A DNA stretch of 64,000 nucleotides from Ectobius pallidus. Lineage: Eukaryota; Arthropoda; Insecta; Blattodea; Ectobiidae. This document shows positions 11,922 through 22,756 of the stretch, in pieces; position 1 is the first letter of the stretch, and each line of letters starts with the position of its first letter. Below the pieces are notes generated by a model. The model was not told the origin of the DNA, searched no databases, and was given only the letters and a program-made list of their open reading frames with translations. Position numbers and translations under genes: made by a program. The stretch spans positions 90,679,432-90,743,431 of the forward strand of contig CAXKWD010000009.1 in assembly GCA_964059195.1 (NCBI GenBank), read 5' to 3'.

Positions 11922-12083
11922 AAGAACCCAGCATGTATTTCTTGAAGTTTAGATTGATTTACGCAAATTTGAGGATGCCCGCAATTCATCACAATTACAG
12001 CATATTATTAGATTCGTCTATTGGCATGCAAAATGGTGCTAGTGTATTATATGCGTCAATAGCACGGCCATCAGTGATGTGCA
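11922..12083 (+). repeat. Direct repeat R6, copy 2
   Basis: Second copy of the 162-bp unit at 10994-11155, equal in length, with substitutions only as far as I can read. The pair could be the two ends of a small element with about 770 bp between them, or a local duplication. Confidence 0.85.
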
Positions 12084-13420
12084 GTTTATGCATTTCCTGT
12101 GTGACTAAGTAAGAGTGTATTTAATTACTTTGTTAATAATCATTACTTTGTTTTCTCTGTGACCTCTTCAAAGGGATAAATGTTTTCTGTTTTCTGAATG
12201 GAACATTAGTTCATATTTCAGTGACAAAAATTTAACAAAATTAATTAAAAAATGAATTCTTCTCCATCGCACGCTAAGGCAACTGTCATTGTTCTGTTCT
12301 TGAAATAAAAGAGAATGGAGGTAAAGAGTTTGAGTAAAGGGAAAGGGGTGGAGAAACTATTCAATTCCTTCAGTTCTTGACGCTGACATTCATTTGATCT
12401 TTACATATCATTCACCACAGACTTGCATGAAAAGAAACGATGTCATTTTTTGTATGAAAGGATCATGATTTTGTCATACAACTCTTTCATATACCATATC
12501 ATCTATCAAACGGAATCACAGAATATGTATTTAACATACATTATTAGTTCTTTCTACCTCCCCATCGCCAGCAAAAATCAAAGGTTCCCATTTTCCTCTT
12601 TAATGTAGGCCCATGTATGCTTTTTAAGCCTTGCTGATTATGTCGTATACGTAGCCCTGATTAGATCGGGTATTAGAATTCTATGTTTATGTTTTTTAAC
12701 CCTTACGTGAGTTTAAACTACGGGAGAGTTATCGTATTATAGAATTCCTCCTACCACAGTTCAAGATCGTGAAAAAAGGCAACTGATTTCACCTCTCTCG
12801 AATATTTCTCATCTCTCTCGAAACTCTCTTCCTCTCCCTTGCGGATAGCAGCCGCAGAGAAAGGGGGAGTATTTTTAATGTGGTAGAATTTCTCCGGCAA
12901 AGCGAGCAGAGGCAGCGAAAGAGCAGCCAGTCTAAAGTCTTGTTAGAGAAGCCAAAAGGTCGTATTCGAAACGAATGCTAATTTCCAATTATGAATTCCC
13001 GTTCGTTACTGACTTGCATTGCTCTAATAGAGATGGCAGGATGTTTTTGACCACACACATGTATCTCCTCTTTTCTGACGTCACACACACACAACAAAGC
13101 AGAGCAAAATAGAATGAGCCCTTTCATGCATTCATAACGCAGTAACATTGCAATTGTTAAAATCTGGTTAAACGTAGACCTTTCCAAAGATAGAAGTTTA
13201 TGTTTCTGACTTGCAAAAGTCGCAATTTATTGCAACTTTAATGCATGGAGTTATATTTAAGTATACGGTACTTATACATATTTTAGGGAAACATACGCCG
13301 TTAATGATAACATTTTTACTTCCTCTTTCCGTGCCATATGTACTTTTTTAAGGTCATGCATTCACATAATAGTCTATCCTGAGCATGGAAAATACAATTT
13401 TCTCACTTTATATTTTTATA
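12084..13420. other. No gene seen
   Basis: Mixed AT-rich sequence. At 12741-12890 there is a CT/GA-richer stretch bounded by loosely inverted AGAATTCCTCCTACCACA and TGTGGTAGAATTTCT, possibly an old element. No reading frame of interest. Confidence 0.4.
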
Positions 13421-13772
13421 GGGTTTTTCCTCAACTGTGAGACAAATGTCGGGTAACTTTAGGCCCTTGTGGTCCCCGGATATAATTTGGCCGTCATTAT
13501 CATCTTCATCCCATCAACTCCTTGTTTGGAATGAGTGTGTGTGTGAATGGTGTGTCTCGTACTGTGTGTTCGTGTTGTCTCGGAGATGGCCCCGGCATTG
13601 GGCTGATCACTCATCCGGGGAGGCCCTCCATGTCCTTGCCTGGTCAAAAAAGTAAGTATGTGATTCATAGATAATCCCTCTCCCGACAGGCCACGGCCTT
13701 GTGAGGCCCGGGCGGCTTGGGTCGCTTAAATGTCCCTAACAGGGAGAGGTGGAACTAAGGTGAAGAAAGAAA
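13421..13772 (+). mobile_element. tRNA-derived SINE (SINE-B), head missing
   Basis: SINE-B body in the opposite orientation to the 6.8-kb copy: GAGACAAATGTCGGGTAACT near 13439, GGATGAGTGATCAG (as its reverse complement) near 13610, and the CCTCTCCC..GACAGGCC block near 13680. The tRNA-like head is absent; homology starts abruptly at about 13421. Two frames of about 70 codons on opposite strands are shadows of it. Confidence 0.85.
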
Positions 13773-14165
13773 GAAATATTTTTTATAAAGAATAAAAGGC
13801 TGGGAATAAGTTTTCAGTTGTCTCAGCCTAATGCAAAAGCAGGATTTACAGTCCGAGTTAATGTAAACGAGTGAGTCAGTAAAAACTCCTATCCGCTGTT
13901 GCCTTATTCATTGCTGTAAACATGCACTGAGAAAAAAGGGATGTCATAAAAATTATGCATAAAAAAATTTAAACACACAACTAAAACTGAGTAGCCTATG
14001 CTAGGTCTATATCAGAAGTCAGTAAATGTCTTATCCCCTGATTTCTCATTCATTACTGTAGGTTTTGTCGAAAAAAAAAAGACGTTAACGTCAGAAATAC
14101 AAATACGAGAATTATTATTATCATGATCATCCGCGAAAAGTAATAATAATACAGTAATAATAATA

Positions 14166-14995
14166 AGTAATGATCAGGTAACAATTACTGAGGATACAGA
14201 AGATGCGTCATATATGATCAGAAAGTTGGTAGAAGAGTAGGCCTACAGGATATGGGGATTAGAAATGAATTTCAATAAAACTGAATATTTGGCAATGGAT
14301 TTGCAAGAAAAGTTAATATGTAATACAGAAGAAATTGCACATGTTGAATATTTTAAATATCTATGGTCTGTTATACAGAAGGATGCAACAACAAATTTAG
14401 AGATTCAAAGAAGAATAACGGATGGGAAGAGAATTATAGGAATGCTAAATTCTATCTTATGGAGTAAAAATATTTTACATAGAACTAAATAATTAATATA
14501 TCAGGCATTATTCCACAGTAGCCTACAACATTATATGGCGCTGAAACTTGAACCATAAGTAGACAACAAGCAAACAAATTAATGGTAAGTTATTGGAAAT
14601 GGATTTTTGGAGGCGTTCAGCAAGAAAATCCAGGAAAGAAAAAGTTCGGAATAATAGAATAAAGGAAATAATGCCAGTTGAAAAGTATATTTTGGAAATT
14701 GTAGAAGAAAGACGCTTGAGATGGTATGGACATGTACTCAGAATGACAGAGGACAGAATACCCAAGAAAATTTTGGATTGGAAAGTAGAAGGAAAAAGAA
14801 GAAGAGGGAAGCCCAAAGAGTGAGTTGAAAAGGAGTATGGCGAGAAAAGGATTAAGTGAACAAGATGCTATGGACAGGGAATTGTGGAGGCAAAAGATTG
14901 TAGTGGGATGAAGGAAAACCATTGTATTGTGGAATATTCCTTAATAAAAATTATTATTATTATTGTTATTGTTATTGTTATTGTTATTATTATAC
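14166..14995 (+). pseudogene. Broken LINE reverse transcriptase, 3' half, with microsatellite tail
   Basis: Remains of a non-LTR retrotransposon reverse transcriptase. It starts around the (A)DDQ catalytic box, here SNDQVTITEDTEDASYMIRK. It continues through MNFNKTEYL, IYQALFHS/TTLYGAET, DFWRRSARKSRKEKVRNN, RRLRWYGHVLRM and GKRRRGKP, and ends with DAMDRELWRQKIVVG and a TGA at 14909-14911. An (ATT/GTT)n tail follows, as is usual at LINE 3' ends. The 5' end is truncated at a TAA microsatellite. Disablements: an in-frame TAG from a 6-bp TAGGCCTA insertion (14238-14245), a TAA near 14491, a frameshift from a TAGCCTA insertion (14519-14525), a TGA where tryptophan is expected (ET-W-T), a frameshift near 14590, and a stop after GKPKE. 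The family is widespread in insects, but I cannot fix its clade. The two TA-insertions matter beyond this copy. Confidence 0.88.
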
Positions 14996-16459
14996 TTTGT
15001 TGCGTTTACTTGGATTAAAGTCAAGCCTCAAAAGAACACTACAGGCTTACCTACCTGTGATGTAGAACACCGTTATACCAGGTGGTATCTGAAGAAACAA
15101 ATTGATTCCGTTTCCGGTTGCGGCAGGAAATGGAAAACACTACATGTCCAATCTTAAAGAATGCCCTTCCGTGTAGTCTGTTTTATACCGCTCTTTTGAG
15201 ACACATCAGAAGAATCGATCGATTTCTCCATGTGTTAAAATTGACAGGTTTGGTGCACGGTGGGGCAGAAAACAGCTAGGTTTCACTGATATTTATGTGT
15301 TCAACATTGTCGTTATCTTTTCATTTGATTTTTTCTTCCTAACCGTTTTCCAATATCATCGTTGCCATCGTCGATACTTCATCCTTTTATCATCGCAGAG
15401 TTCATCATTACCATCATCATTAGCTGCAGTTTCTTCGATATCTTCATTAGCAGGTGAATTTCCAGCTTCTTATTTTTATCACCATTAGTAAGCCCTACCA
15501 TTAGGCTATATGTTTACCGTTTTGCTACGCTACAGTGTATTGTCAAATGGTAATTCCTTGTTACCTATTTTTAAATTCGTGTTTTTTGTAGGGGTATACT
15601 TTAATAATGGCGGGTTCAGAGGAAATTCAGTTGTTCACAGCTCATACAATGTTAGGTCTTAGTATTTGTTCATAATAACCGAGTCATCAAAAATGACTAT
15701 TAGACCTATCGTTCATATAATTTGGAAACGATATTTTTCTCAGATTTTTAAAAAATACTCTAATTTGTCCAATATGTAGACTATTGTTCTTAAAATAAGC
15801 AATTAAAATTAAATAAACAAATGATGGCCCTAATGATCATATTTGTTCTTTGGTAGTTTATTAAATATAATTTCCTGCAAACCTTTATTAGTTTACTAAA
15901 AAAATATTAAAGTAACGTTAATAACAGTTTTAAAAATGTCAGTTACTCGGAATTTGTTACAGACTTGTTAAAGGAGGTGGCATAAGTGAATTGAAAAGTT
16001 CACTTTAATTGATAAACTCATCTCTTTCGTTATTACTCGAAAATTATTAGAGATAGGCCTAGTCTGGAATTCTTTTCACTACATTAAAGAGGTGAGGATA
16101 GGATAGTAATAAAAATATATATTTTCCTCTCCTTTAATCACGTGAATGTTGACATAAAATTTCATATATCCTCCCATGTTCTTCAAGAAGGCTCCTCTAG
16201 GACGACCATTCGGTTGCTTTCCCACTATTTTCCCTTCGAATATATTTGCTACTAATTAGGCCTAATTATGCCAAATTATGTACCCTATAATTTTTTCCCT
16301 ACTTTTCCCAAATATATACTTTGGCAGAGGAAGTATTGTTCGACCGCGAAATTCGAAGTGGAATTTTTAACATAACTTAAATACATGTTTCGAGATCCCC
16401 TTAATCCAAAAATATTATTTTCAAAAACATGTATTCCTATGTGGGTGTCAGAACGAAAA
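14996..16459. other. No gene seen
   Basis: Non-coding sequence with short CAT/ATC-rich stretches at 15360-15480. No recognisable repeat termini were found, and the frames of about 60 codons are low complexity. Confidence 0.4.
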
Positions 16460-16800
16460 ATCGTAGGAAATCAAAATTTTGTATTTTGGTAAAGTATCTT
16501 CTGAGGATGTTACACGAAATTTGGCGGCGACTTTCTAATACTTCAATGCTACTTTGCATGAAGGAAATTTCGTTTTCGCGATTTTCTCGAAGACGGCTTT
16601 AACGATTAAGTACATAAAGTGCTTACACAACTAAGAGCTACAAATTTATTTGCAACCTTTTTTTTTCGGAAAAGTTCTGTGGAGGGTAGTTGAAAGTCAT
16701 CCACTGTTTTTAGGAAATAAGTCTTGCCTGGTGAACAAAAAACTTTGCATACTTTGCATCTGGTTGGAACAACTGAATACGCTCTCTTTGCAATACGGCC
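16460..16800 (-). repeat. Diverged dispersed repeat R2, copy 3 (inverted)
   Basis: The reverse complement aligns by eye with 2.79-3.10 kb: AGAGAGCGTATTCAGTTGTT at the right edge, then an ATCGCGAAAACGAAATTTCC block and an AGTCGCCGCCAAATTTCGTG block. A shorter related stretch (CGAGAACGAAAAATCGTA) recurs at about 17669-17686. Confidence 0.4.
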
Positions 16801-17764
16801 TCTTAATCTAGGCTATATCAGAATGTTAAGTGAGAAAGGTGTAGACCTGTTTCAAATGTTAGGGTAAAGGAAGTTAACGCGAGTGCATTAATCAGATTTC
16901 CTTTGTGGTGCATATCCTTCGGGGATGCGGTGCGATGTGGTAACGACATCGTCTTCGTTTTTACAAACGATTTGCATGAAGAGAATCATACATAATACAT
17001 TACACTAGGAAGCAAATCTTTATTTGGGCAGAGGAACCTCATTTTTGCTCTTCTTTTCCCAAATATGATTTTTAATAGTGACTTAATTTCATCAACTTTT
17101 TCAAGAATATGCTGGTTACTTTTTCTTTTTATCCAGCTTGTCCTAAACTTTTATTTGAATTCGGGATTAAGCTAAATTAAGTTATAACTTACGAGTAAAA
17201 TATATGTGCTTTAAACATGACTTAAGACCATTTATAAACGAAAATTTCTATTCCGAAGAGACATGTTAATTATCGAAGAGGGATAATCATGCTCATGTAG
17301 TTATGTTTACTCTGAGTTGGAATGACTGACTTTTGTTTGAATCGCTCGTTCGCGTGCGGCTATGTAAGTAAAATGCATTCGATTACTTCACACGCCAGCC
17401 CTGCGTTTTTTTTTTCTTTCCTTCACTTTCAAATCAGGATACATAATGAATTCCTTGATTTTCCTGCATTTAACATCTCCGTTTATTCCTTTAGAGTTTT
17501 TATTTTTCATTTTGTATTTTTACTCTCTTCACTACTTTACTTCGAGGAAGTGTTGTATACGACCCTGAAATCTGATAGCAAAATTTCAGCAAAAAGCACG
17601 TTTTGAAGTTGATTCCGAAAGTGCAATTTTCAGAAGAAAAAAGTCTGCATATTTTAACTGCATAACTCGAGAACGAAAAATCGTATGAAAAATTGTTTTT
17701 GTGTTAACTGTCTTATTCTTCCTCTTCATTACCTGAGTTTCCCCTCCTCTTGTATGTACATTTA

Positions 17765-18812
17765 TCCGGCCTACGCCGCCCGGGCCTTTCAGGACCGCGA
17801 CCCGTAGGGGGATGGAGTTTTATGGATCACACACCAGACAAGGACATGGAGGACCTCCCCGGATGAGGATCTGCCCAATGCTGGTGCCACCTCCGAGACG
17901 ACACGAACAAACAGTAGGATAGGCCTACACACCAGTCACACATATACTCATTCCGAACAAGGCGTGGATGGGATAAAGGTGATAATGACGGCCAGATGAT
18001 ATCCGGAGACCAAAAGGGCATAAAGCCACCCGACCTTTGTCTCAAAGGTGAGGAAAACCCTCGGAAAAACTCCACCTAGGTAACTCGTCCTGATCAGGAA
18101 TCGTGCCCGCTGCGTGAGAAAAGCGAACGCATCCCCTACGCCAGCGTTTCTCAACCCTTTTGAACCGGAGGACCTCTAAAATGTCTAAATTGTTTCACGG
18201 ACCCCTAATTTTACATCCCATTTTTAAAAGTAAACTATATTATATATTCTTAATATTTGGGATATTAATTATAGGTCATTATAACGAAATAATTCTAAAT
18301 ACATTTTTTTTTAATTCGACGGAAACTCAGTTATTATTGAATTGGAAGTAAACTATTGTCAGTAAAATTATATTTTGAACAGACTTTAATATTTATTACC
18401 AATTTGATAATATAATTAGGAATTATAACACAGGTTTACCGTTATCAGACACTCGGGCACCTCCAACAATAAAACCCTTGTTAAGAGAGCGCCTCTTATA
18501 ACAAATTCCGAAAAAAGTCTTATTTTTCAGGGTTTTGAATGAAACAGGGAACCATAGACGCCAGTGCATCAGGGGTTTCAAACTGTGGTTCGTAACTGCA
18601 AAAGTAAGGAACTTGCAATAGGACCTGTATTTTCTAAGATTTTAAAAACTTTGACATCTAGAGTCCATTTTATGCGAAACTTTTTTATTTCTTTACTTGC
18701 TTTATGATATTTTTTAATTATGTCTGCGGACCATCTGCACTATCTTCGCGGACCACCAGTGGTCCGCGGACCATAGGTTGAGAAACGCTGTCCTACGCCA
18801 TAGTGGACTTAA
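17765..18812 (-). mobile_element. SINE-B split by a hAT element
   Basis: SINE-B sequence runs from about 17765 (CGGCCTACGCCGCCCGGGCC) to 18141 and resumes at 18799-18812 (CATAGTGGACTT), the tRNA-like head being at the right. The 649 bp between belong to a hAT element inserted in the head. This copy also has a TAGGCCTA at 17920-17927 where the other SINE-B copies have none. Confidence 0.85.
18142..18790. mobile_element. Non-autonomous hAT element nested in a SINE
   Basis: Terminal inverted repeats CAGCGTTTCTCAACC (left) and GGTTGAGAAACGCTG (right) are exact over 15 bp. Subterminal GGACC/GGTCC motifs follow, including GGTCCGCGGACC on the right. Flanking 8-mers CCCTACGC (18134-18141) and TCCTACGC (18791-18798) match at 7 of 8 positions. 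Because the host SINE sequence continues across the insertion, the target site is independently confirmed. The interior has no transposase frame. Confidence 0.92.
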
Positions 18813-19968
18813 GGGTGCTTATTGACTAGAATTGTTATCCTAAATTTTCTCTGAAATGTTGTGTACCAGAGAGGAGTGATTCTGTTTATACAATCAGATT
18901 AATTGCAGAGAACAGTTCATGAAGATTGATTAGTTAATGTAGTTCCTTGCCTTAAACTCTACAATCCAGGTAGATTGTCGACAAATTAGAATGCGATCTC
19001 TGAACTGTAGCAATAATCAATTATTCGCCTCCTTTAAGTGAAACAGGGAAACGTCCAAATAAAACACTCTTTATACAAGAACACGCTGCTCTATTGCTTT
19101 CTGATGCTAATAAGGTTTCTAACAAAATTAGATCTTCACTGGCCGGAGCATTGGCCATCTGACAGTATAGACCACCCTGCTTCCCACTTTATTTATTTTT
19201 AATTTTACCAGTAGTGTGGATATCCAAAGAGGCCTGGGGGCTACTTTCAATGCGATTTACTTTGTAGAAAACAATGAAGGAGGGAACAGAAAACAATTTG
19301 GTTGGTTTTGTAATGGTAGGGTGAAATGTTGGCAACCACGCCTCTTACTACCAGCACCATCTTGCGGGCGAACACATCCACGGAAGTCATTTGTTTAAGT
19401 TGAGCAACGAGGGGCGACTCGCTTAGTATGATTGATGTTTCTGTGTTGCGTATGTACCCCACTTTTACCAGAAATTGACATTTAATTCTCGAATTATATT
19501 CTGGTGACTAATGTTTTTACCTTAATTTTCGTTACAATGAAATAATAGCATCAAATAGAAGGACTATTTTACCCGGTGGAATTAAGGGCATTAGGCCTTC
19601 TCTTCCATTCCATGACGTAAAAGTTGTGCCTCTGTTTAAATTAAATGTCTGTGGGTAATATACATTATACATCCTTAGAAGTGATTTAGTAATAAATTAA
19701 CCCTCCCAGAGCTGAATTTATATTTTGATTGTAAGCATTCAGCAACTAAAGTCACTAATGGATTAAAAGTTTAAAATGAACTAGCAAAATTCCAATGGAG
19801 TAGCTGGTTTCGATGGATCACAATTTTAATAAGTAGATAAATATCTTGATATTTTAAGGAATTTATGAATCTATTGTACTTATTTCTCGGCCTTTATATA
19901 ATTTTTCCAAAGACGCATATGTAGGCCTACATCAGTAGCAGTGAAAATGTTAAAGATCGGTTATTGTT
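18813..19968. other. No gene seen
   Basis: Non-coding, moderately AT-rich sequence. Frames of 60-71 codons on opposite strands around 19216-19462 are unrecognised and overlap each other. Confidence 0.4.
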
Positions 19969-20185
19969 TAAGTTTATAATTATGAATTCTTTTCCACCTT
20001 CAAGCACTAGTATTTTGTATTGATATTGAAATAATAGGGTGCTGACGAAGAATTTCTAGATAGCTTATTAGCCTATAGGTATTATAAGCTATCTAGAAAT
20101 TCTCCGTCAGCACCCTATTATTTCAATATCGATACAAAATACTAGTGCTTGAAGGTGGAAAAGAATTCATAATATTATAAACTTA
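19969..20185. repeat. 217-bp near-perfect palindrome (hairpin/cruciform)
   Basis: Two arms of about 100 bp, 19969-20068 and 20084-20185, are reverse complements. I found only two substitutions and one 2-base length difference. The 15-base loop reads TAGCCTATAGGTATT. The right arm contains GAATTCATAATATTATAAAC and the left arm its counterpart. Extruded as DNA or transcribed as RNA it would form a very stable hairpin. It may be a foldback-type mobile element, but no target duplication is visible. High arm identity implies recent origin or arm-to-arm conversion. Confidence 0.95.
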
Positions 20186-20229
20186 CTATTAGCACTAGAG
20201 GAACAAAATGAAATTTTTCAACGGTTATT

Positions 20230-20420
20230 AGTTAATTTTCTATTCTTTGAAATGTAGAATGAAGATACACAGAAATAGGATTTTTCCCCAATCCATCTCA
20301 CTTCTCCCAGAAGATGGCAACGGAGATAGCTGCCGAAAGCTTGGAACCAAACCTCCAACTCACCCGGTTGGAAGCCCGAGAAACAATAATACATTCTCAA
20401 CTCCGGGGAAGCCTCAAGTC
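20230..20420 (+). mobile_element. Possible Penelope-like element 3' remnant
   Basis: The stretch CCCAGAAGATGGCAACGGAG, followed by ATAGCTGCCGAAAGCTTGG (20306-20343), has the form of the 'gaagatgg...gccgaaa' segment that I associate with 3' parts of Penelope-like elements in invertebrates. A 73-codon frame here (PEDGNGDSCRKLGTKPPT) is consistent with read-through of that tail. The family assignment is from memory and weak. Confidence 0.3.
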
Positions 20421-20888
20421 ACATACCATGAAGGTGTTCTTTTAAAGCTTGTTCAAGTAGAATTGTAATTAACGCCAAATTCACAGAAATTTTAAATGAG
20501 CTTGAAAATCATGCACATGAACGTTTATGTAATAAGTTAAGTGTAATCGTAAAACAGTGGATGAGTTAAGTGATTAAGCAAGATTAATACGACAGGAGTT
20601 AAGTGCGATAGAAAATTCTTCGTTGAATTCCACAGCTCTTTTGCATGTTCGAATGGCTATGTACGTGATAAGAAGGAAATCACTTCCTGTTTCTCCCAGA
20701 AATTTGAATGAAGCTGTATTACAATTGAAAGGTATGAAGTGACTAATAAACATGAGCGATTTCTGCACGTCTATGTTGATAGTAAGATTATGTTGGCTAC
20801 TCAAATTTATTAAACAATTTTATGCAATGAGAAAATCGGTAAGTTATTTTAGGAGATGGATGTCTTATGTAGACCTACTAAAATAAAC

Positions 20889-21168
20889 TAACCTCCGTGG
20901 CGCTACATCCTTGAAGGGACTTGGCCTACCACCCGACCGCTGCGTCATCTACCATGGGCGGATGGCAGTATTGAGGGGCATGTGATCAGCATGCCGACTC
21001 CCACTACCGTTAATGGTGGTTTTCTTGACCAGAGCCGCTACTTCTCTATCAAGTAGCTCCTCAATTTGAATCATGAGGCTGAGTGTACCCCGTTGCAGAC
21101 CTCCCTACCTCAGAAAAATCCGAGGAGGTACCGGGATTCGAACCCGGGCCGACGGATCTGTAGTCAGC
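20889..21168 (-). mobile_element. tRNA-derived SINE (SINE-A), truncated head
   Basis: Close copy of the 8.7-kb SINE-A: CCTCCGTGGCGCTACATCC through GAGGAGGTACCGGGATTCG and the B box GGTTCGAATCC (minus strand). It is cut within the tRNA-like head after GTAGTCAGC near 21168, so the A box is missing. Confidence 0.88.
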
Positions 21169-21419
21169 TACTCTATACACGGTGCACGCAATAAGATATG
21201 CTATGGTGAGTATTTCAGATTAGTGTGTTTTGCTTTCTCCCCATTAAGTCTTCAGAGCGCAACTCTATCAAGCATTGTGGGATCTAATAAACAGAATATG
21301 TAAGTTAAGCCTTATCAGTTTAATTTGCATTTCTCATCTGCAACACTTATTTTGGATTCTGAAAGATCTGCACGCTTAGGATATCACAGAGGTTCCCCTG
21401 AAGCTAAATTAGGTGTTGC

Positions 21420-21690
21420 AATTTCGGTTGGGTGATTAGCCCAATGCCGGGGCCACCTGCGGGACAGTAGGAACACTTAGCACAAGACACACAAGTCAAT
21501 CCCTCGCTCATACACACACACACACACACATTCCGAACAAGGCGCGGATGAGATGAAGATAATAATGACGGCAAGATGATAACCATGAACAAGGGCCTAG
21601 GGACTAAAGTTACCCGACATTCGACTCACAGGTGTAGAAAACCCCAATCAAGGTATCTTTTGTCCGACCGAGATTCGAACCCAAACCCTG
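21420..21690 (-). mobile_element. tRNA-derived SINE (SINE-B), partial and diverged
   Basis: Homology to SINE-B starts at a GTGATTAGCCCAATGCCGGG block near 21432, includes an (AC)n tract at 21512-21530 and a GATAATAATGACGGC block, and ends near a B-box relic, GATTCGAACCCAAACC, at 21671. The 5' body and the A box are missing. Confidence 0.7.
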
Positions 21691-21815
21691 AACTATTATT
21701 AATTAATACAAACCCGAGTTACTTTTTCACGAAAACTATGCACTCTTCAATCAGGCGTATTTTTTACTGAAATGCTAGGAAGCATTTATCTTCGTTAATT
21801 TTAACACTGTCTTAA

Positions 21816-22756
21816 GGAGGGACGTACAGGTTTAAGTACTGAGAAATAGCTGAAATTCATCGTTTGATTGTTCAGCAAATTTATATTTGTTTATTTGTTT
21901 TTGAAGTGAAACTTCTTTAGGCGCGCCAGGAGTAAATCGAGAACTATCCCACGGGAGCGCGCGGGGGAAATGTATCAGGCATTGAGTGGGGGGCTATTAC
22001 TGCTTCGAGCTAGTGGCGTGGTGAGCCCTTCACCATTATAGATGGCTCTACTCGTTGCGTGAGCATCGTTTACACTTCACTAACGTTCTCGGAAACTTAA
22101 CCAAAGCGTCCCGTTCATATAATCAAACACAGTGGCTACGATCAGTGACAGTTTGGGCATTAGTTCATCACAACTGTGTTATTGTTTTAAACGTATTCGA
22201 TTTAAAATGCCGAAAAAGTGAATTCCTTATTTTATTCAGATAATTTCCTTCTTCCGTTCTATATAATTATATGTATTCCTCTATTTCACTCTCAACGTTG
22301 CCAAAGAAGTTTCACTTCTGTCGCGTGGCGTTCCACGCACCCGATTTTTTTCACACCAATGAATTGCTGTACAACCTCGTAATCTGACATGCTCTTTATT
22401 GACTACTTCTACAGTTGCATACCATTTTCAAAATTAATCAAAACGTTTCAATAACACGTAATTATAGTTACAAAATGTCAGCCACGTTTCTTTTCAGAAA
22501 TAACTCAGGAATAACTTACTAATATTTGTGGAAAATATCACAAACTGCATTTCAGAGCACAAAACGTGACAACCATTTTGTAACGATAATTACCCGTAAC
22601 TGTAATATTTTAACTATTTTTGAAAATAGTATGTAAGTGTAGAAGTCATCAATAAAGAGTATGTAAGATTACAAGGTTACAGAGCAATTCATTGCTGAGG
22701 AAAAACAAAAATATGAATTTCACCCATTTCTTTGCAACCGAACCTGTATGTCCCCC
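21816..22756. mobile_element. TTAA-flanked DNA transposon, non-autonomous
   Basis: The left end GGAGGGACGTACAGGTT and right end (reverse complemented) GGGGGACATACAGGTT form an inverted repeat, each directly flanked by TTAA (21812-21815 and 22757-22760). TTAA duplication is known for piggyBac and Kolobok elements. The length is 941 bp. The interior has a CpG-rich block at 21940-22030 and no transposase frame. A second, isolated end of the same type (CATGTCCCCCTTAA) is at 37988-38000. Confidence 0.7.
21903..22319. repeat. Internal inverted repeat within the TTAA element
   Basis: GAAGTGAAACTTCTTTAGG at 21903-21921 is matched in inverted orientation by CCAAAGAAGTTTCACTTC at 22301-22318. This may be a second element nested in the first, or a subterminal repeat of it. 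No clear target duplication was found. Confidence 0.6.

Noticed and set aside
10994..12083. LTR retrotransposon with 162-bp LTRs
   Set aside because: The 766 bp between the repeats holds no gag/pol frame, primer site or polypurine tract, and the repeat ends are not TG..CA.
14523..14922. Minus-strand frames of 97-101 codons
   Set aside because: They are antisense shadows of the LINE reverse transcriptase on the plus strand.
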